Origin: Rhizomys pruinosus
Taxonomy: Eukaryota; Chordata; Mammalia; Rodentia; Spalacidae
Assembly (NCBI GenBank): GCA_009823505.1
Contig: VZQC01010553.1
Coordinates: 273,200 to 337,199 of the forward strand
Direction: 5' to 3'
Length of the DNA stretch: 64,000 bases
Each line of letters opens with the position of its first letter. The stretch's first letter is position 1. A program made the translations under genes and the position numbers. The notes beneath the pieces were generated by a model that was not told the DNA's origin, did not search any database, and saw nothing but the letters and a program-made list of their open reading frames with translations. Below, piece after piece: positions 46,811 through 60,000 of the stretch.

Positions 46811-47402
46811 TTTCCATCGTTTTTTAAATTAAGAGAAAGCAATTCATCTTTTTGAAAAATTTCATACATTTTTCAAATTTTTCTATTGCAACAGCACAAT
46901 TATCAAGGTAAGAGAGAACACAGCAGTTTGTTCACTTGATTCAGAACTTTTAACTGTGTGAGGATCTGCTATGAGAATCTGCTGAGGTCATTCTCCCCTG
47001 CTTCATGGTGTAAAATATATTTTGGTTCATTCAAATAATGAAAACAAGTGCAAATCAAAATTAACTTTAAATATGATTTTTATAGAGAAATATGTTTGAG
47101 TTACAATGCTCCCTAAGACAGAATGACTATAATGGTGTGGAGTGGGGTGGGGTGGGGTAAACTACTGGGGATGGGACATGAGAAACCACGTGCTTGAAAA
47201 ACCCACAGATCACAGGCACCACGTAAAGAGACTTACGGTGCTGGAGATGAGCTGGGCTACTGTTTTCCTGTGATGATCAATATTCTACACAGATCGTGTT
47301 ATTGGATAGCAGGGGCACATGAGTGATGTTAAAGGTTGGAGGAGGAAGACATGTGAACAGCTACATTGGCTCTAAACCAGGATTCAATTCCTGTTCACAC
47401 CA
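46811..47402. other. Unassigned stretch
   Basis: Contains a short GGGGT run near 47139-47157; nothing else recognised. Confidence 0.45.
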
Positions 47403-47567
47403 TTTTTTGTTTGTTTTGTTTTTTTGAGACAAGGTCTTCCTGTAGCCACAGCTACCCTGGAACTTGCCTCTGTGTAGATCAGGCTGGCCTTGATCTCACA
47501 GAGATGCACCTGCCTCTGTCTCATGAGTGCTAGGATTAAAGGCAAGTGCCACCACAACCAGCTTCAC
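47403..47567 (-). mobile_element. B1 SINE, minus strand
   Basis: Complete reversed B1: 'tttttttgagacaaggtctt' ... 'ggattaaaggcaagtgccac'. Confidence 0.9.
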
Positions 47568-47739
47568 ACTAATTTTTAATATCATGGGTAGACAGGCAGA
47601 ACAGTTTTTCGTTAAAAAAAACCTCCAGACTGTTCTCCAATACGACACTGGAGGCTTTTGCAAAAAGATGACAATGACAGTAACAACACAGACAGTGACA
47701 ATTTGATGATCCCTCTATTGGTGTAATCAAAAGTTTTAG

Positions 47740-48025
47740 AAAATAGAGTTTTTGGGGGGCTGGAGAGATAGCCTAGTGGTTAAGAGCACCGACTGCTCTT
47801 GCAGAGGACCCGGATTCGATCCCCAGCACCCACATGGCAGCTAAGAACCGTCTGTAACTCCAATTCCAGGAGAACTCAAGTTCCAGGGGAATCCGAGACC
47901 CTCTTCTGACCTCCGCGGCATTGCACGACATGGGTGCACAAACCTACATGTAGAGAGTACCTTCATACACATACAAAAATAAATTTAAAAATTTTTAAAA
48001 AGAATAAAGAAAATAGAGTTTTTCT
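47740..48025 (+). mobile_element. B2 SINE, young subfamily
   Basis: Body 47758-48003 with the duplication; gaaaatagagttttt flanks both sides. Confidence 0.93.
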
Positions 48026-49059
48026 TTTTAACAGAAAGATAAAGGTGGGGTAGTATACATACCTTAAGCCATAATTGCATGGTCACTTTAAACCTTCACA
48101 GAAAGTACCTGATGAGTAAAAAACAAAATCAGCAAATGCCTCCCTCCCATTTTAAACAGGTGAATCCTATACACAGAATACTCATACAGCAATCAGGCTC
48201 GGTGTGCTACATGTTGACAGCAAAGGAGTTAAATGTAGTTGTATAATGCACATCTTCATTGCCAGCAATCCTCCTAATTCTGCCTATGACTGGATTAGGT
48301 GGAAATAACTTATATAGCAACATTATTTTTGCATGGTTAACTGAAGTGCCTTGCCTGCCTTTTAGGGCACTCCATGACTCAGGTAATGAGTTATATTATT
48401 CATAAATGGAACCGCTGTTACACTGCCATGACCCCAAGGCCACAGTAACAATGTTCAGGACAGCCTCACATTTACCACACTCAATCCAAGGGAGTTTTGC
48501 TACTATTTTAAATAAACTTGCTTTATGGAATTCTTCTCAGGGAAGCTATCCTTCAAATGTACAAAACACTATACAACTTGTAAACTTGTTAAATATTCTA
48601 GAATGGATATTATTTATATAGAGTACAGGGCCATGAGTGCAATTTCAGGAATTAAACAACTTGTGAGTTTGAAAAATATGCAAAAGAGAACAATAAATGC
48701 TCAATTGTTACTTAAAGCATCAATACAAAGTTGTCTTAAAACTTGAAACAAGGACTTCCAAATCAAAGAATGTGTAAGTAGGCTGCATGTATTTTAAGTA
48801 AGTCTCCAAAGGAAAGGCTGAAACCATTAGAATATGTTCTTCTGAGGAATTATAGGATTTTCTAGAAACTGAACAGGCCCTTTCTATTTGTAGGGAAGTC
48901 ATGCCTTAATTTACTAAGAACTATTTGGAGGGAATATGAACTGAAGTTCTCAATTTTCAATATTACCTTATTTCACTATTATTATTTAGTTAACAATTCT
49001 AGAAGATGTATGAGCATTTAATTTTTATAAGACATTAGAAATCTCTTAGTAAAGATATC
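48026..49059. other. Single-copy-looking stretch
   Basis: No repeat or coding region recognised. 48180-48420 (for example gcacatcttcattgccagca) has the look of conserved non-coding DNA, which I cannot test here. Confidence 0.35.
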
Positions 49060-49460
49060 ATCTGTTTTAGTGGTCAACTTGACACAGCTGGGAAGAGGGA
49101 GCCTCACCTGGGGGATTTTCTCCACCAACTGGCCTATAGGCATGCATGTCTGTGAGGCATTTTCTTGATTGTTGAATGATGTGTGAGGACCAGGCCAACA
49201 TGGACAGTGCCCACCCTGGGCAGGTGGTTCTGGGTTACACAAGAAAGCAGGCTAAATACAGGCCAGGAGAGAAGCCAGTAAGCACATTCCTCCATGGCCT
49301 CTGCTTCAGCTTCTGCCTCCAGGTTCCTGCCCTGAGTTTCTGCCCTCAATGATAAACTATGGCCAAGATAGGTAAGCCAAATAAACCCTTTCCTCCTCAA
49401 GTTGTTTTTGGTCAGAGTTTTTTTGTCACAGCAATTGAAAGCAAACCAAGACAGCATTTT
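49060..49460 (+). mobile_element. MaLR-type solo LTR
   Basis: 'agtggtcaacttgacacagc', 'gcctataggcatgcatgtct', 'aagccaaataaaccctttcc' and the ending 'gtcacagcaattgaaagc'. No internal region follows. Confidence 0.8.
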
Positions 49461-52400
49461 TGACTAATGTCTAGAGTTAGCAAGTATGATTATAAAGTTC
49501 ACATATCTTTGTGGCAAGGCTATGAAGCCATTTTGACCAAATCTAGATGTTGCTGCAAAAGTATTTTTAAATGTTACCATTTAGATAAGCTTGAGCAAAG
49601 CAGATTATATCCCATAATGTTGGTGAGCCACATCCAACCAGTTGATGATCTTCAAAGAAAAAGACTAAGGTCCCCAAAGGAAAAAGAAATGCTACCTCCA
49701 GGTGTGCAGGGGTTCTGCTGTTTGTGGGGTCTCCACTCCTGGGAAGGTGAGGTTAAATGGCACAAGGCAAAGACCCTGTGACCTGTGTCAGTTTGCAATG
49801 AGCCATTTAGTGTCCAGTTTTGCAAGCTTATATAGACAGAGAGTCTTGGCTACATGTGTAACATCATGCTAGTCCACATGAAAGGTTTCATGGTATGATC
49901 TGGCTATATGCAATACCACATTCTAGTCTAGGTGCAGTGTTCAAAGGTACAATCTGATAAACAGAATGTGTGGCCTCTCTTTATGAAAGCTGAGGGCTAT
50001 AAATAGAGATGTTCTCCTCAGAACAAGGAAATATGAAAAATTTTAACCAGGCCAGCTCCCTCTTCCTTGCCATTGTGGTGCCCCACATGACAGGGTCTTG
50101 AGACACTGTGTACAGAACCTCCCCCAGAAGTGGTAGCAGCCTGATTTTTAAAGTTTCAGGTTCTGTTTAACTTAAGACATGCCATCCTGACCTCCCCCAC
50201 AATATTGAGTCTTCCATGGGTTTTGAGCTTTGCTAGCCTTCCCTGGAGATTTTAAACTTGCCAGGTGTATAAACCAGTTGCAAAAAAAACCCCCTGCTGA
50301 TCTAGCAAAAGCACAAATTAAAATCAAAATAAAATTAAAATACTGGTTGTGTTTCCCTGAAGACCCCTGACTCAACAACCAACCCCTTGGGCCCACATTT
50401 CTGAATGGTAGACATGCAATGCAAGGAGAGTGAGTCTTTCCTAACCAATGCTATAACTAGACAATGCTCAGACAAGAAGCCACTGCACACACAAGACAGA
50501 TAGAAAGGAGAGGGACATGCCACTAAGCCCACTTCTGAGACTCAAGATCTTCAAACCACTTAGAGCAATAAATCTGAACAAATGACTAAAAGGCCATGTC
50601 TCAGTTTTTCTTTAGACAGAATGGGGCACCTGATCCCAAACCTGCCTGCCTCAGGAGGCTATAAGTAAGACTGGGTCTATTAAAAGAACTTTGTGAATTA
50701 TAAAGAAATCTAAGGTAGCTACCTTAGAAGTTCTAGTAATAAGTCACAAGTATCCTCATGAGCCTCATTATGATGATACAGGTTACAACAAGAGGTGCTT
50801 CCCATTATGTTTCTAAAATGGAAAGTGTCACACATATGACACAGGTGACAATAATTACCATGCTGCTCATCACCCAGAGGGAGCAATCACACACAAACTG
50901 CATGTTTCTAAAACGGGAGCCACGTCAAGGCAGAGGGAACACACAGAACTATCAGCTAGCTATGCACAGCCTGAGATCCTGCCAAGATGAAGCAGGGTTT
51001 AACCTGGGAATACAATGATTCTGTTTTGAAAGCACAACTGAGAAAGGCCAGCAGTGACCAGCAGGTGAGACGGCTTGAAGACTTGGGTTCTTCTAACCTG
51101 AGACCCCAATATTATAAACACAACAGGGCTTGCTACTCATGACTAAAATACTGAGTTCACTCGAGGCCCCAAGCAATGCACGAAACATCCCAATAGGCTT
51201 GTTCATCACTATACCAATTATAGATCTGTAGCCATAGATGCAATGACTGGCCTTTATGACACAGAGAACCTCATGGATACCAGGCACTGCCAGGTATGGT
51301 GGCTCTGCATTTAGAGAGGCTTGCTTGGCTGACAGAACCTTGTAAGGCCAGCCAATCAATGCAAAGAATAGTCATGCTGTTTGTATCCTGGATAGAGCCT
51401 TGCATGAAAGAGATAACCCTAAACTATTCAAGTGTGTGAGTCAATCAAGTCTCTTTAGACAACAACAACAAAGAAGACCAGTGGGCTAAAGAAACCGAGA
51501 GGGGCATTGTTGTATGGTTAGAGTCAGGACTTTATGGCAAGTGGTTTCAGGAAGGGCACCATTAGATTTATACTGTCCAAAAACTCTTCAGTGCAGATGA
51601 AGATCAGATTAACAGAACAAGGATAAGCAGTAACGACTTTGACTACAAAGAAGCAGTGAAGACTGGCAACTACTTCCAGAAGGCAGACAGGATTTGCTGT
51701 GGTTGACCACTTCCATAGCAGAGCCCACAGTCATTATTTATGAGGGTGCCAAGAGAGGAAGGAATACAGTGCTGAGAGAAGAACTGGAAACACTACTTTG
51801 GAAATGTTCACTGTGATATCTCTACTGTGCCTCTGACTGCAGTTATCAAGTCAATGACTGGCCAAATAGGTATGGATCTCAGTAGACCAGCTGGAGATGG
51901 AGACTGAAAATTCAGAGATAACAAAGTGTCTGTCCTATTGTGGAATTCTGTTCTGGGAATAATGTGGTCATTGCTGTCTTGAAAGCAGAGAAGCTATGAA
52001 TACTCACATGAGACCCTCATGAGACTGGGCCCACTGACATTCCCTCAGGGATGGTGCTCAAAGAGAGTGCATAAGGCAGGCACAAGAGGCCAAACAAAGG
52101 AAGCATGAGGCCCTTCCCTCCCCAAGGATACTAAGTGGCTAACAGTGGTGGGAGGACATTCTTCTTTGGTAGTGCAGCTGCCTGTCCATTGTCCACGCCA
52201 TAAATAACCCCTTACCCATGCTTCTATAAATAACCATAAACTCACTGGCTCACCAACCTAAACTTGGGTGGAGTCATTTATTTGGTCTAGTTTCAGTAAC
52301 CTATTAGAAGCGAACAGACGTTTGTTCACATCTCCCCAGGAAAAGTAACACATTTGGTGCCCAGAGACAAGACAGAACCAAAAATGAGTTTGGGAGGAGC

Positions 52401-53201
52401 ATCTGTACTGCCTCCCTACAGATAATAGGACACAGAACTGAAGCTTCCTGAGAGTGAACTATCTATAAGGGCAATCCCAAAGTGGCCGTCTTGCCACACA
52501 TAGAATAGAATGACACACCTTTCTGCTGTAACAGCAAATGCTACTGTCCCCTGCAGAGGGTGGTAAGAAAAGCAACTAATGTAAGCTATGAGCTCAAACA
52601 GAAAGTGAGGCTGAAAAGCCTGGGAGGGAAACCCCAGCGAAGCCATCTTCCTTTATGCTCTGTGGGGGTCATGTGCCTCTTTAAGAGAGTATGAGGATAC
52701 TTTGAAAATAACCGACAGAGTGTATACTGCAATGCCTGAAAGGGTCCATACAGAATAATAGTTTGGGAAGCTGCAGCAGTTTGCACTGCCCCTGTAATGG
52801 GTGATAAAACAAGCCACTAGAGCTCAGCTATCTGCCCAGAAAGAACTTCCCTGTGTATACAGGAATTACAACAAGACAGACAAGTGGACTCTTCAATGTT
52901 AACCTCCGGTTTCACAGCCAATTGGATAAAAGAGAACAAGACAGAAGTCATGGATTGTTTCTTATGCCTGGTTGGGAGGGGCAGGAAGAATAAAGAAGAG
53001 AGAACAAATCAGACCTGCTTTAAATGATCTCTCCTAGGATCCAAATACTTCAAGTCATGGGAAGAATCAACCACTGAGGGAGGAAATAATGAAAGGAGAA
53101 AACTGACCATGAGAGATGTGGTGTGTAGCTGGGGATCACAGGTCCTACTGAGGAAGCCAATGCTGGGTTTTTGTTCAATGGATAAGCTATGCCTGTCAAA
53201 T
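49461..53201. other. Unresolved, probably repeat-derived; LTR-like end near 52340
   Basis: 3.7 kb without a nameable element. 52190-52345 resembles the end of an LTR (ataaataacc..., 'gtttgttcacatctccccag', 'gaaaagtaaca'), followed by 'tttggtgcccagagac', which could be a primer-binding site. 51440-52000 has the flavour of retroviral-type repeat text but no intact frame. No host gene seen. Confidence 0.35.
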
Positions 53202-53506
53202 CTCTTCTAGGCACTTTTTTTTAAAAGAGTTTCCATATTTTCTTTTTTTTATTAATTTTTTATTTATTTCTGTATGTGTATGAATGTACTGTCTGCATGC
53301 AGGTTTGTGCACCCGGGTTGTGCAATGCCGCGGAGGTCAGAAGAGGGTGTCGGATTCCCCTGGAACTGGAGTTCTCCTGGAATTGGAGTTTCAGACGGTT
53401 CTCAGCCGCCATGTGGGTGCTGGGGATAGAACCTGGGTCCTCTGCAAGAGCGGTCGGCGCTCTTTACCGCTAGGCCATCTCTCCAGCCCTCTTCTAGGCA
53501 CTTTTT
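53202..53506 (-). mobile_element. B2 SINE, minus strand, young subfamily
   Basis: Reversed B2, body 53243-53488, with the duplication; target word tcttctaggcacttttt on both sides. Confidence 0.93.
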
Positions 53507-54024
53507 ATGTCCAAACGTGGATTGTTGTTGCCATTGGCCATGGTCAAGAAAGCTTCTTTTTGCAGTGGGTAGCAGTCACTGCAGAGATTTCTAACCAAAC
53601 TGCTGAGATTAAGTGATTATTGATATGGCATGTCAGCCAAATGCACAGCCCTATATTGGCGAAAATAATCATACATCTATATCACTTCCTCCAAGGCTCA
53701 GAGAGCACCACAGAAAAGAGGGAAGAAAGAATATAAGAGCCAGAGGAAGGGGCATGATGCTGTAGAACTCTGTCCTCCAGGCCCAACATGGCCATTGTTG
53801 TTGAAATCAGAGAAGCTGTGATTACCTGCAGGAAATCTCAAAAGATTTATCTCACTAACATCCTCACACTTAGAGATGGAGAGAGAGAAGGGAAGAGAAA
53901 AAAGAAACTGGGAGAAGGAAGGGAAGGAACAGAAGCCGGTGGCTCTCTTGTAGCCCATTTGTATTCTTTGCAAATGGCAAAGTCAAGAGGGAGACACTGA
54001 CCATGCAGGAGTAGAACGACTTAC
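53507..54024. other. Unassigned stretch, possibly repeat-derived
   Basis: 53690-53850 has repeat-like phrases (gctgtgattacctgcagg); no coding region accepted. Confidence 0.4.
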
Positions 54025-54224
54025 TCATATGGAAACTCTATATTTAACATTTGAGGAACTGCCAAGCTGCTTTCCAAAGTCGCTGTACCACTTTACAGTC
54101 CCCAGCACTGTACAAGTTCCAATTCTTCCATATCCTCACCAACACTTTTACTGTCTGGTCCCATGGTCTGTGCCTATAGGTCATTCCCCATGCTGAAGAC
54201 CACTGAGTTCAATTCCCAACCCTG

Positions 54225-54515
54225 ATCTCTTTTCTGTGTGTATGCAGATGTATGTTTGTGTGTGTGCAAATGCATGTAAAGGCCAGAGATCCACACTGGG
54301 GGTCTTCCTCAATTCTTCTCCACCTTATTTTCTGAGACACGATCTCTTACGGAACCTGGAGCTTTCAGATTCAGCTGGACTGCTGGCCATCCAGCCCCAC
54401 GGGGCCTCCGCCTTCCCTTTCCCAGCACTTATATTGCAGGGGCCCAGTTTTTACATGGGTGCTGGGGATCTGAACTCGAGTCCATTTCTCTGAAGATCCA
54501 TCTTCCAACCTCTCT
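54225..54515 (-). mobile_element. B3-like SINE, minus strand
   Basis: 'gtgtgtatgcagatgtatg', 'ggccagagatccacactgg', 'catgggtgctggggatctga' in reversed B3 order. Confidence 0.75.
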
Positions 54516-54600
54516 CTGCCTCTCTCTGTCTCTTTCTCTGTCTCTCTGTCTCTGTCTCTCTCTCCCTCTCATCTTCTCTCCCTCTCTTTTCCTTCTCTCT
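54512..54600. repeat. (TCTCTG)n-type simple repeat
   Basis: Pyrimidine-rich run of TCTCTG/TCTC units. Confidence 0.93.
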
Positions 54601-54729
54601 CCATCACATATGTCCTAATGTGAATAGCAGCTCACTGTGATTTTGATTTGCATCCCCTAATGACTTTGAGCATCTTCTCATGCATCACTGAAATGCTTTT
54701 AGGATGGCTGTTTTAAAGTCCCTATCAGA

Positions 54730-54948
54730 GGAGCTGGAAAGATGGCTCAATGGTTAAGACTCCTCTTGCAGAAGACCCAAGTTCTGTTCCCAGCACCCAC
54801 ATGGCTGACAGCTAACAACTGCCTGTAACTTCAGTTCCAGGAGCTCCAGTGCCCTCTCCTGGTCTCTGCAGGTACTTACACACGGGTGCACTTACATACG
54901 TGCAGGCAAAACATGCATATGCATAAAAATAAATTAAAAAAAATTAAA
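54730..54948 (+). mobile_element. B2 SINE, older subfamily
   Basis: B2 with diverged middle (ctgacagctaacaactgcc), A-rich end; no 17-bp duplication. Confidence 0.87.
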
Positions 54949-55374
54949 ATCTGTTAGACTTCTAACACCTGTCACCTCAGTGGGATGTAAATAAATTGGC
55001 ATCTATTGTCTCCTCTCATTCCTGTCCTCAATAGACCAACCACTTCTTTCCAGAAGCCTGGTCAGTTTACATACTGTGTCACCATGTTAAGAGAAGCTTA
55101 TTTAAGTCTTCTGACAATGTTCTGGAAGAGGAAAGGGGGAGTGAAGAAAGAACAATTCCTGTCTAATAGGTAGGACAAGAGGGCTAGTCTCCCTGTGGAA
55201 ACCAGAGTGGAAGTGGGAGTTCCTTGCTCGAAGGCTACCCTGACAGGGACAGTTGAAATACTTCACTGAAGCCTCATTAGAGGAAAGGTGTCAACTTCAC
55301 ACTTGATTGCTGATGGCATGGGTATGAGTGAACCACATACTTTTCTGAGATGTTTCGTTGTAGTGTAGTGATCT
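54949..55374. other. Unassigned stretch
   Basis: Nothing recognised on either strand. Confidence 0.45.
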
Positions 55375-55680
55375 GTTAGTTAGCTTTATATTACTATTCT
55401 CAAACACCTTAGCCAATCAAACTATAAAGCAAAAAGGTTTATTTTGGCTCACAATTTTAGGGATTTTAATTGACCCTGTTGCTTTGATCAAGGTGACATG
55501 ACATGACATGACATGACAGGAGAACATGTCAGATAAAAACTATTCACCTCATGGACAGAAAGCAGAAACAGAGGAACAGTCTCTCAGTCCCACAGTCCCT
55601 GCACGGGTATATCCAGAAGCCCTAAAGACCTACTGACCCCACCTCTTAAAGGCTCCACCAATTCAAATCATAAGCTGAAG
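55375..55680 (+). repeat. Old dispersed repeat (family R), with (ACATG)n
   Basis: 'aaggtttattttggctcaca' and 'gaccccacctcttaaaggc' place it in family R; a run of five tgacatgac-type pentamers lies at 55494-55518. Confidence 0.6.
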
Positions 55681-56001
55681 ATGCTAAAACTTATGATATA
55701 TGTGGCATGCATATATGCATATTTTGGAGTGATGCATATTGGAAGGAATAACGACAATAGCAACAACAGACTGCATCAAAGAACTGACTGAAATGGCGAG
55801 CTTCTGCTCAAAACAGTAAACTTCTGCATTGAGAATTTTGAGAGAGACTGAGAAAAAGATGAAAAACATGTTTGGCAGGATTCATGCGCTCTGGTGGGGT
55901 GGGGGGGCAGGGAGGGTGGCACGGGTCTAGATTTGATTTGAAATTCTGTATGAAATGCACAGAGATTCAATAAAAAATTGGCTTTTGAAAAAAAAAGGGG
56001 G
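55681..56001 (+). mobile_element. L1 3' end, + strand
   Basis: 3' UTR only, ending 'gattcaataaaaaattggc'. The AATAAA and A-rich end are followed at once by a B2. Confidence 0.85.
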
Positions 56002-56222
56002 GGGCTGGAGAGATGGCTCAATGGTTAAAAGCACTGACTGCTCTTGCAGAGGACCTGGGTTCGATTCCCAGCACCCACATGGTGGCTAAGAACCATCTTT
56101 AACTCCAGTTCCAGGGGAATCTGACACCCTCTTCTGACCTCTGCAGCACTGCACGACACGGGTGCACCAACCTACATGCAGACAGTACACTCATACACAT
56201 AAAAAATGATTAAAAAAAAGTT
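56002..56222 (+). mobile_element. B2 SINE, single form, in an L1 tail
   Basis: Well preserved B2 without the duplication, inserted at the A-rich end of the L1 3' UTR. Confidence 0.9.
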
Positions 56223-56544
56223 CCAACAATTCCCTGTGGCTACATCCTACGGACCAAGGTTTATAGCACATGGTCCTCAAGGACACTGAAGACCTAAACT
56301 CTAGCAAGGATTTTTATTTAATCTTCCTGTCTTGCTAAACTGATGCTTTGTCTAGAGAAGCTGGTTAGTGTTGGGACTTTAGGAACTGTGACCACTGACT
56401 ATGCTTCTGGTTTCTTCTCTCACTGTGACAGACAAGAAACAGAAAATCCAGAGACCTCACCACTGTGTCATCTCACAAATCCTGAGGTCCCTGGTTAGCC
56501 TGCCTTCTTCTCTCCTTTGAGACCCTTATTGTGATTTTTAAAAA

Positions 56545-57015
56545 TATTGCATGGCCATGTTTATTGCAGCTCTCTTCACAATAGCAAGGAACTGGAACCA
56601 ACCCAAATGCCCCTCAACTGATGAGTGGATAGAGAAAATGTGGTACATCTACACAATGGAGTTCTATGCAGCAGTAAAGAAAGATGACATCACGAGCTTT
56701 ATTCCTCATCTGTGGATGCTAGTGCCAATTACCTAGTTGTAAGTATTTCTTGTGCACGGCCCCCTGAGCTTTTGTCCAAAGCAGTTGGGCATAATGCATA
56801 TTGGAACAACAACAACAACAACAACAACAAAACAACAACAGAAAGGACTGCATCAAAGAAGTGACTGAAACAGTGAACTTCTGCTCAAAACAGTCAACAT
56901 CCTCATGGATAATATTGAGAAAGACTGAGAAAGAGATGAAAAGCATGTTTGGCAGAATGCATGAGCTCTGGTGGGGTGGGGGAACACAGGTCTAGATTTG
57001 TTTAAAAAAAAAAAG
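56545..57015 (+). mobile_element. L1 3' end, + strand, with internal deletion
   Basis: ORF2 C-terminal text (56548-56745, with AMFIAALFTIARNWNQPKCP) is followed directly by the terminal 3' UTR. The intervening part present at 14.8 kb or 20.4 kb is missing. (CAA)n run at 56804-56838. Confidence 0.85.
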
Positions 57016-60000
57016 ACCTCCCAAATATACAAATTTAGAAAAACAGTGCCACCACACCCGGCAGTTTTTGTTAAATTTTAAGCATAGAAATAGCTTTAAG
57101 CTGAAATCCACATTGCCTTACCTTTCTGAAACATTCTGAAACACAGCCCTATAAAATATTTACTTTTTTGACAGAGCTCAAGATGTAAGCATCCACGGTT
57201 ATGTGACAATGGATCTTACAAGATGCACCTCAGGTTTGCTGTGCAATAACTATGTTTCCATTTGCCATCAATTAGCCAGGATTTGTTGACCCAGTTTTAG
57301 AAATTCCTGTAATTGCTGGTTCTGTCTTCTATTTCTTCCTCCTGTCAATGTGGCTGCCTCCTGAGAATCCCCACACCTTTTAATCTGCTACTTCAACAGT
57401 GTGTGGGCTGAGAACCCAGTCAACTCTTTTGGGGATATTTTTAAACAATAGTAAACAGATGCAGAATAACAGACTCCATTTTGTAGGCTAAGTTTCTAAC
57501 ATCTCTGTAGTGTTCAAATGTCCATTTGGCTCAGTGATGGATAGCCCCTCCTTTTCCAGTTAGCTGAAGTTGGACATAAATGATCACAAATAATACGAAG
57601 TGACAGTATTTACAGATTTGTTCCATTGTAGATAGATAAAGCCCACTGTAGGCTAATGGGAAACCATCTTCCTCCTAATGGCTCAATGGAACCCAGGGGC
57701 TTCCTGAGACCACAATAAGCTAGAAACTGGGGACTTCAAATTACTAAGTGAATTAAGGAAAAAAAAATAAGCTAAATGTCAGTTCCTAATAAGTCTTTTA
57801 CAATATTTTCTTAGCCTGTCATTATTAGAAAACTCCAGCAAAATGGGTCAGAGCTAAACTAATACTTGGTTAAAGTCCCTCCTCCCCCAGGGAAGAATTT
57901 ATGTCTCCTAGCGCAGGCATATCACAAAACATAGAAAATATGTTCCCACATTGTATAGCATTCAGAAAAAAATTACTGAGATCATTTTTCCAGAATTTGT
58001 CCACTGTTTCTGAGAGAGAAGACACAGGCCCTCTGAAAGAATCTGAGTTCAAAGTTAGAGAGTTCCAAATTCTGTGGCTTGCAAGTTACTGAGTATTTTC
58101 CTCATCTATCAAAATAAGGTACCTTCTATTGAATTATGATAAGCTCTGTAGAGAGATTTCACAGTGCAAATGAAAGATGGATATTTGATGAATAGCTATT
58201 ATCGTTATCAGTAATAAGGAAAGTCACATCTTTGTGAAGGGAAAGAATACCAGGTCCTCCATCTAAGTCATTGGCATCTGTGGGCCAAAGCGCTGAGTCA
58301 ACTTAGTCTGCTTGGAATTAACTCAGTATCTCCAAACCCAGAGTTATTTGTACAATGAGGTCCATCCTTCAGCACATGTGAAAAGGCTGGTCCAAAGCTC
58401 CAGATCGTGAAAGCCATCGCTTCTTCTCTAAGATGATTCTCCATCTGTCCCCTTCACACATCCTTCCCACCATCTCATCCATGCTTCGGATGTGCCCCTG
58501 ACTGCCCTCTCTTGTACTTCACCTCTCACTCTGTTTCTTTCATCTCCCAAGGGGCTTGTTTGGGGTTTTCCCCCAGTCCCACATCCTCTGCTACTCTGAA
58601 CTTCACCAGCCCCCCCCCTTTCAAAGCAACCCTCCAGCTCTTCCAAATCTGAAATCCTATGGGTTCCTGAGGGGTTCTTTGGAGGTTCTTACAAGATCAA
58701 CCAATAAGCAGTTCTCCTATTTTGGGAAAGGAAGTCCTCTCCAAAGGACCATTCAGCTTTGGGGTAGCACACATAAAGCAGCAAGAGAGGAACAGGACAC
58801 CTGACCAGTCAAACCTAGTGATCAAGGGGGTCACAGACATTGTACCAGGTTGCCCTCACTTCCTGGACTGCATTCCTTATGAAAAGAGACTTTGATGGGC
58901 AACAGTCAGATTTTAATGGAAGGTTCTACACAAAAGTAGAAAAACAATCTGCGGTGGAGGGAGGATAGAAAGGACCAGAAAGAGCACTGGGTCCTGCAGC
59001 CACACTGAACTAACTCAGACATACCCACACCCTGTGACAACAGAAATCTTCAAGGAAAATGACTACCATAGGCTGGTGAGAACCATGCAGAGGAGACCTA
59101 GTGGCTAAACTCAGAAAAATTCATCAGTGTCTAGAGCAAAGCAGGGTGGCCAGGTTCCTATGACAGCAGGCAGAGAGGAGAGTGCCACAGAGGCCTGCAG
59201 AAGCTCCTCCGAGGCCTGGAGGCTGGGCCCGGGTAGTACTTCTTTTCCAGACCAGGTCAAGTGGGTGCTACAGTTCTCTCTGGCCTGTGAGAGTGCTGAA
59301 GGCAGAAAGGAAAGCGAGGTACATCAGGAGATAAAGAGGAGAGGAGGAAAAATTATTGCCCTGGAAAGAAAACTTCGGTTTTAGGGGTAAGAATACCTTA
59401 TATGCAGCCATCAATTTTCCTAGACACAGACACCCGGGAAAACATCATATATGTGGGTCACACAGAGCTGCCTGGTTATACTAATCTTTACAGCAGCATC
59501 ATTAAGCTATTTATAGTGAGCAATTAAAAAGGATCTAAGTGGGCCATGGTACTCCTATCCGGCAGCTCCGGCTGAGGTAGCATAATGCAGACAATGAGAT
59601 AAAAGACTTACTCAGTATCTTGCTCACAGAGGCCATCTCCAGATGCTTATAAATCTGCTTTTAGTTGGGATTTATATTTTATTTTGTCAAGTCACTTCAA
59701 TTATGCATGGGGAGCTTTATGCACAATGTGGGCCACATTATTATGAAAAACCATAAAACTTGCTTAATGCTAGGCTGGCAATTACAGCAAGCAGATGGCA
59801 GACACAGAAACCTAATAGGGAGGTAGGAGATGATCCATAGGGTACAAAGGGCACAGTTTATGAACTTACACAGACCAGACCTTGAATCACAGCTTTGGCA
59901 CTTAATATAACACTGAGAAAGTTGGTCTCTGATACTTTAGTCTTCTTATTCATAAAACTAGGATCTATCATCTAACTTCAGTGTTTTGAAGTGCCTAACT

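Larger units (their letters stand above)
54025..54722 (-). mobile_element. Old L1 fragment, minus strand, split by a B3 SINE
   Basis: Reversed L1 text at 54040-54160 ('gaactgccaagctgctttcc') resumes at 54600-54720 ('gattttgatttgcatcccct'). Between lie a B3-like SINE (about 54225-54515, minus) and a TCTCTG repeat (54512-54600). Confidence 0.7.

Noticed and set aside
56801..56995. Poly-glutamine frame
   Set aside because: CAA repeat in an L1 3' UTR.
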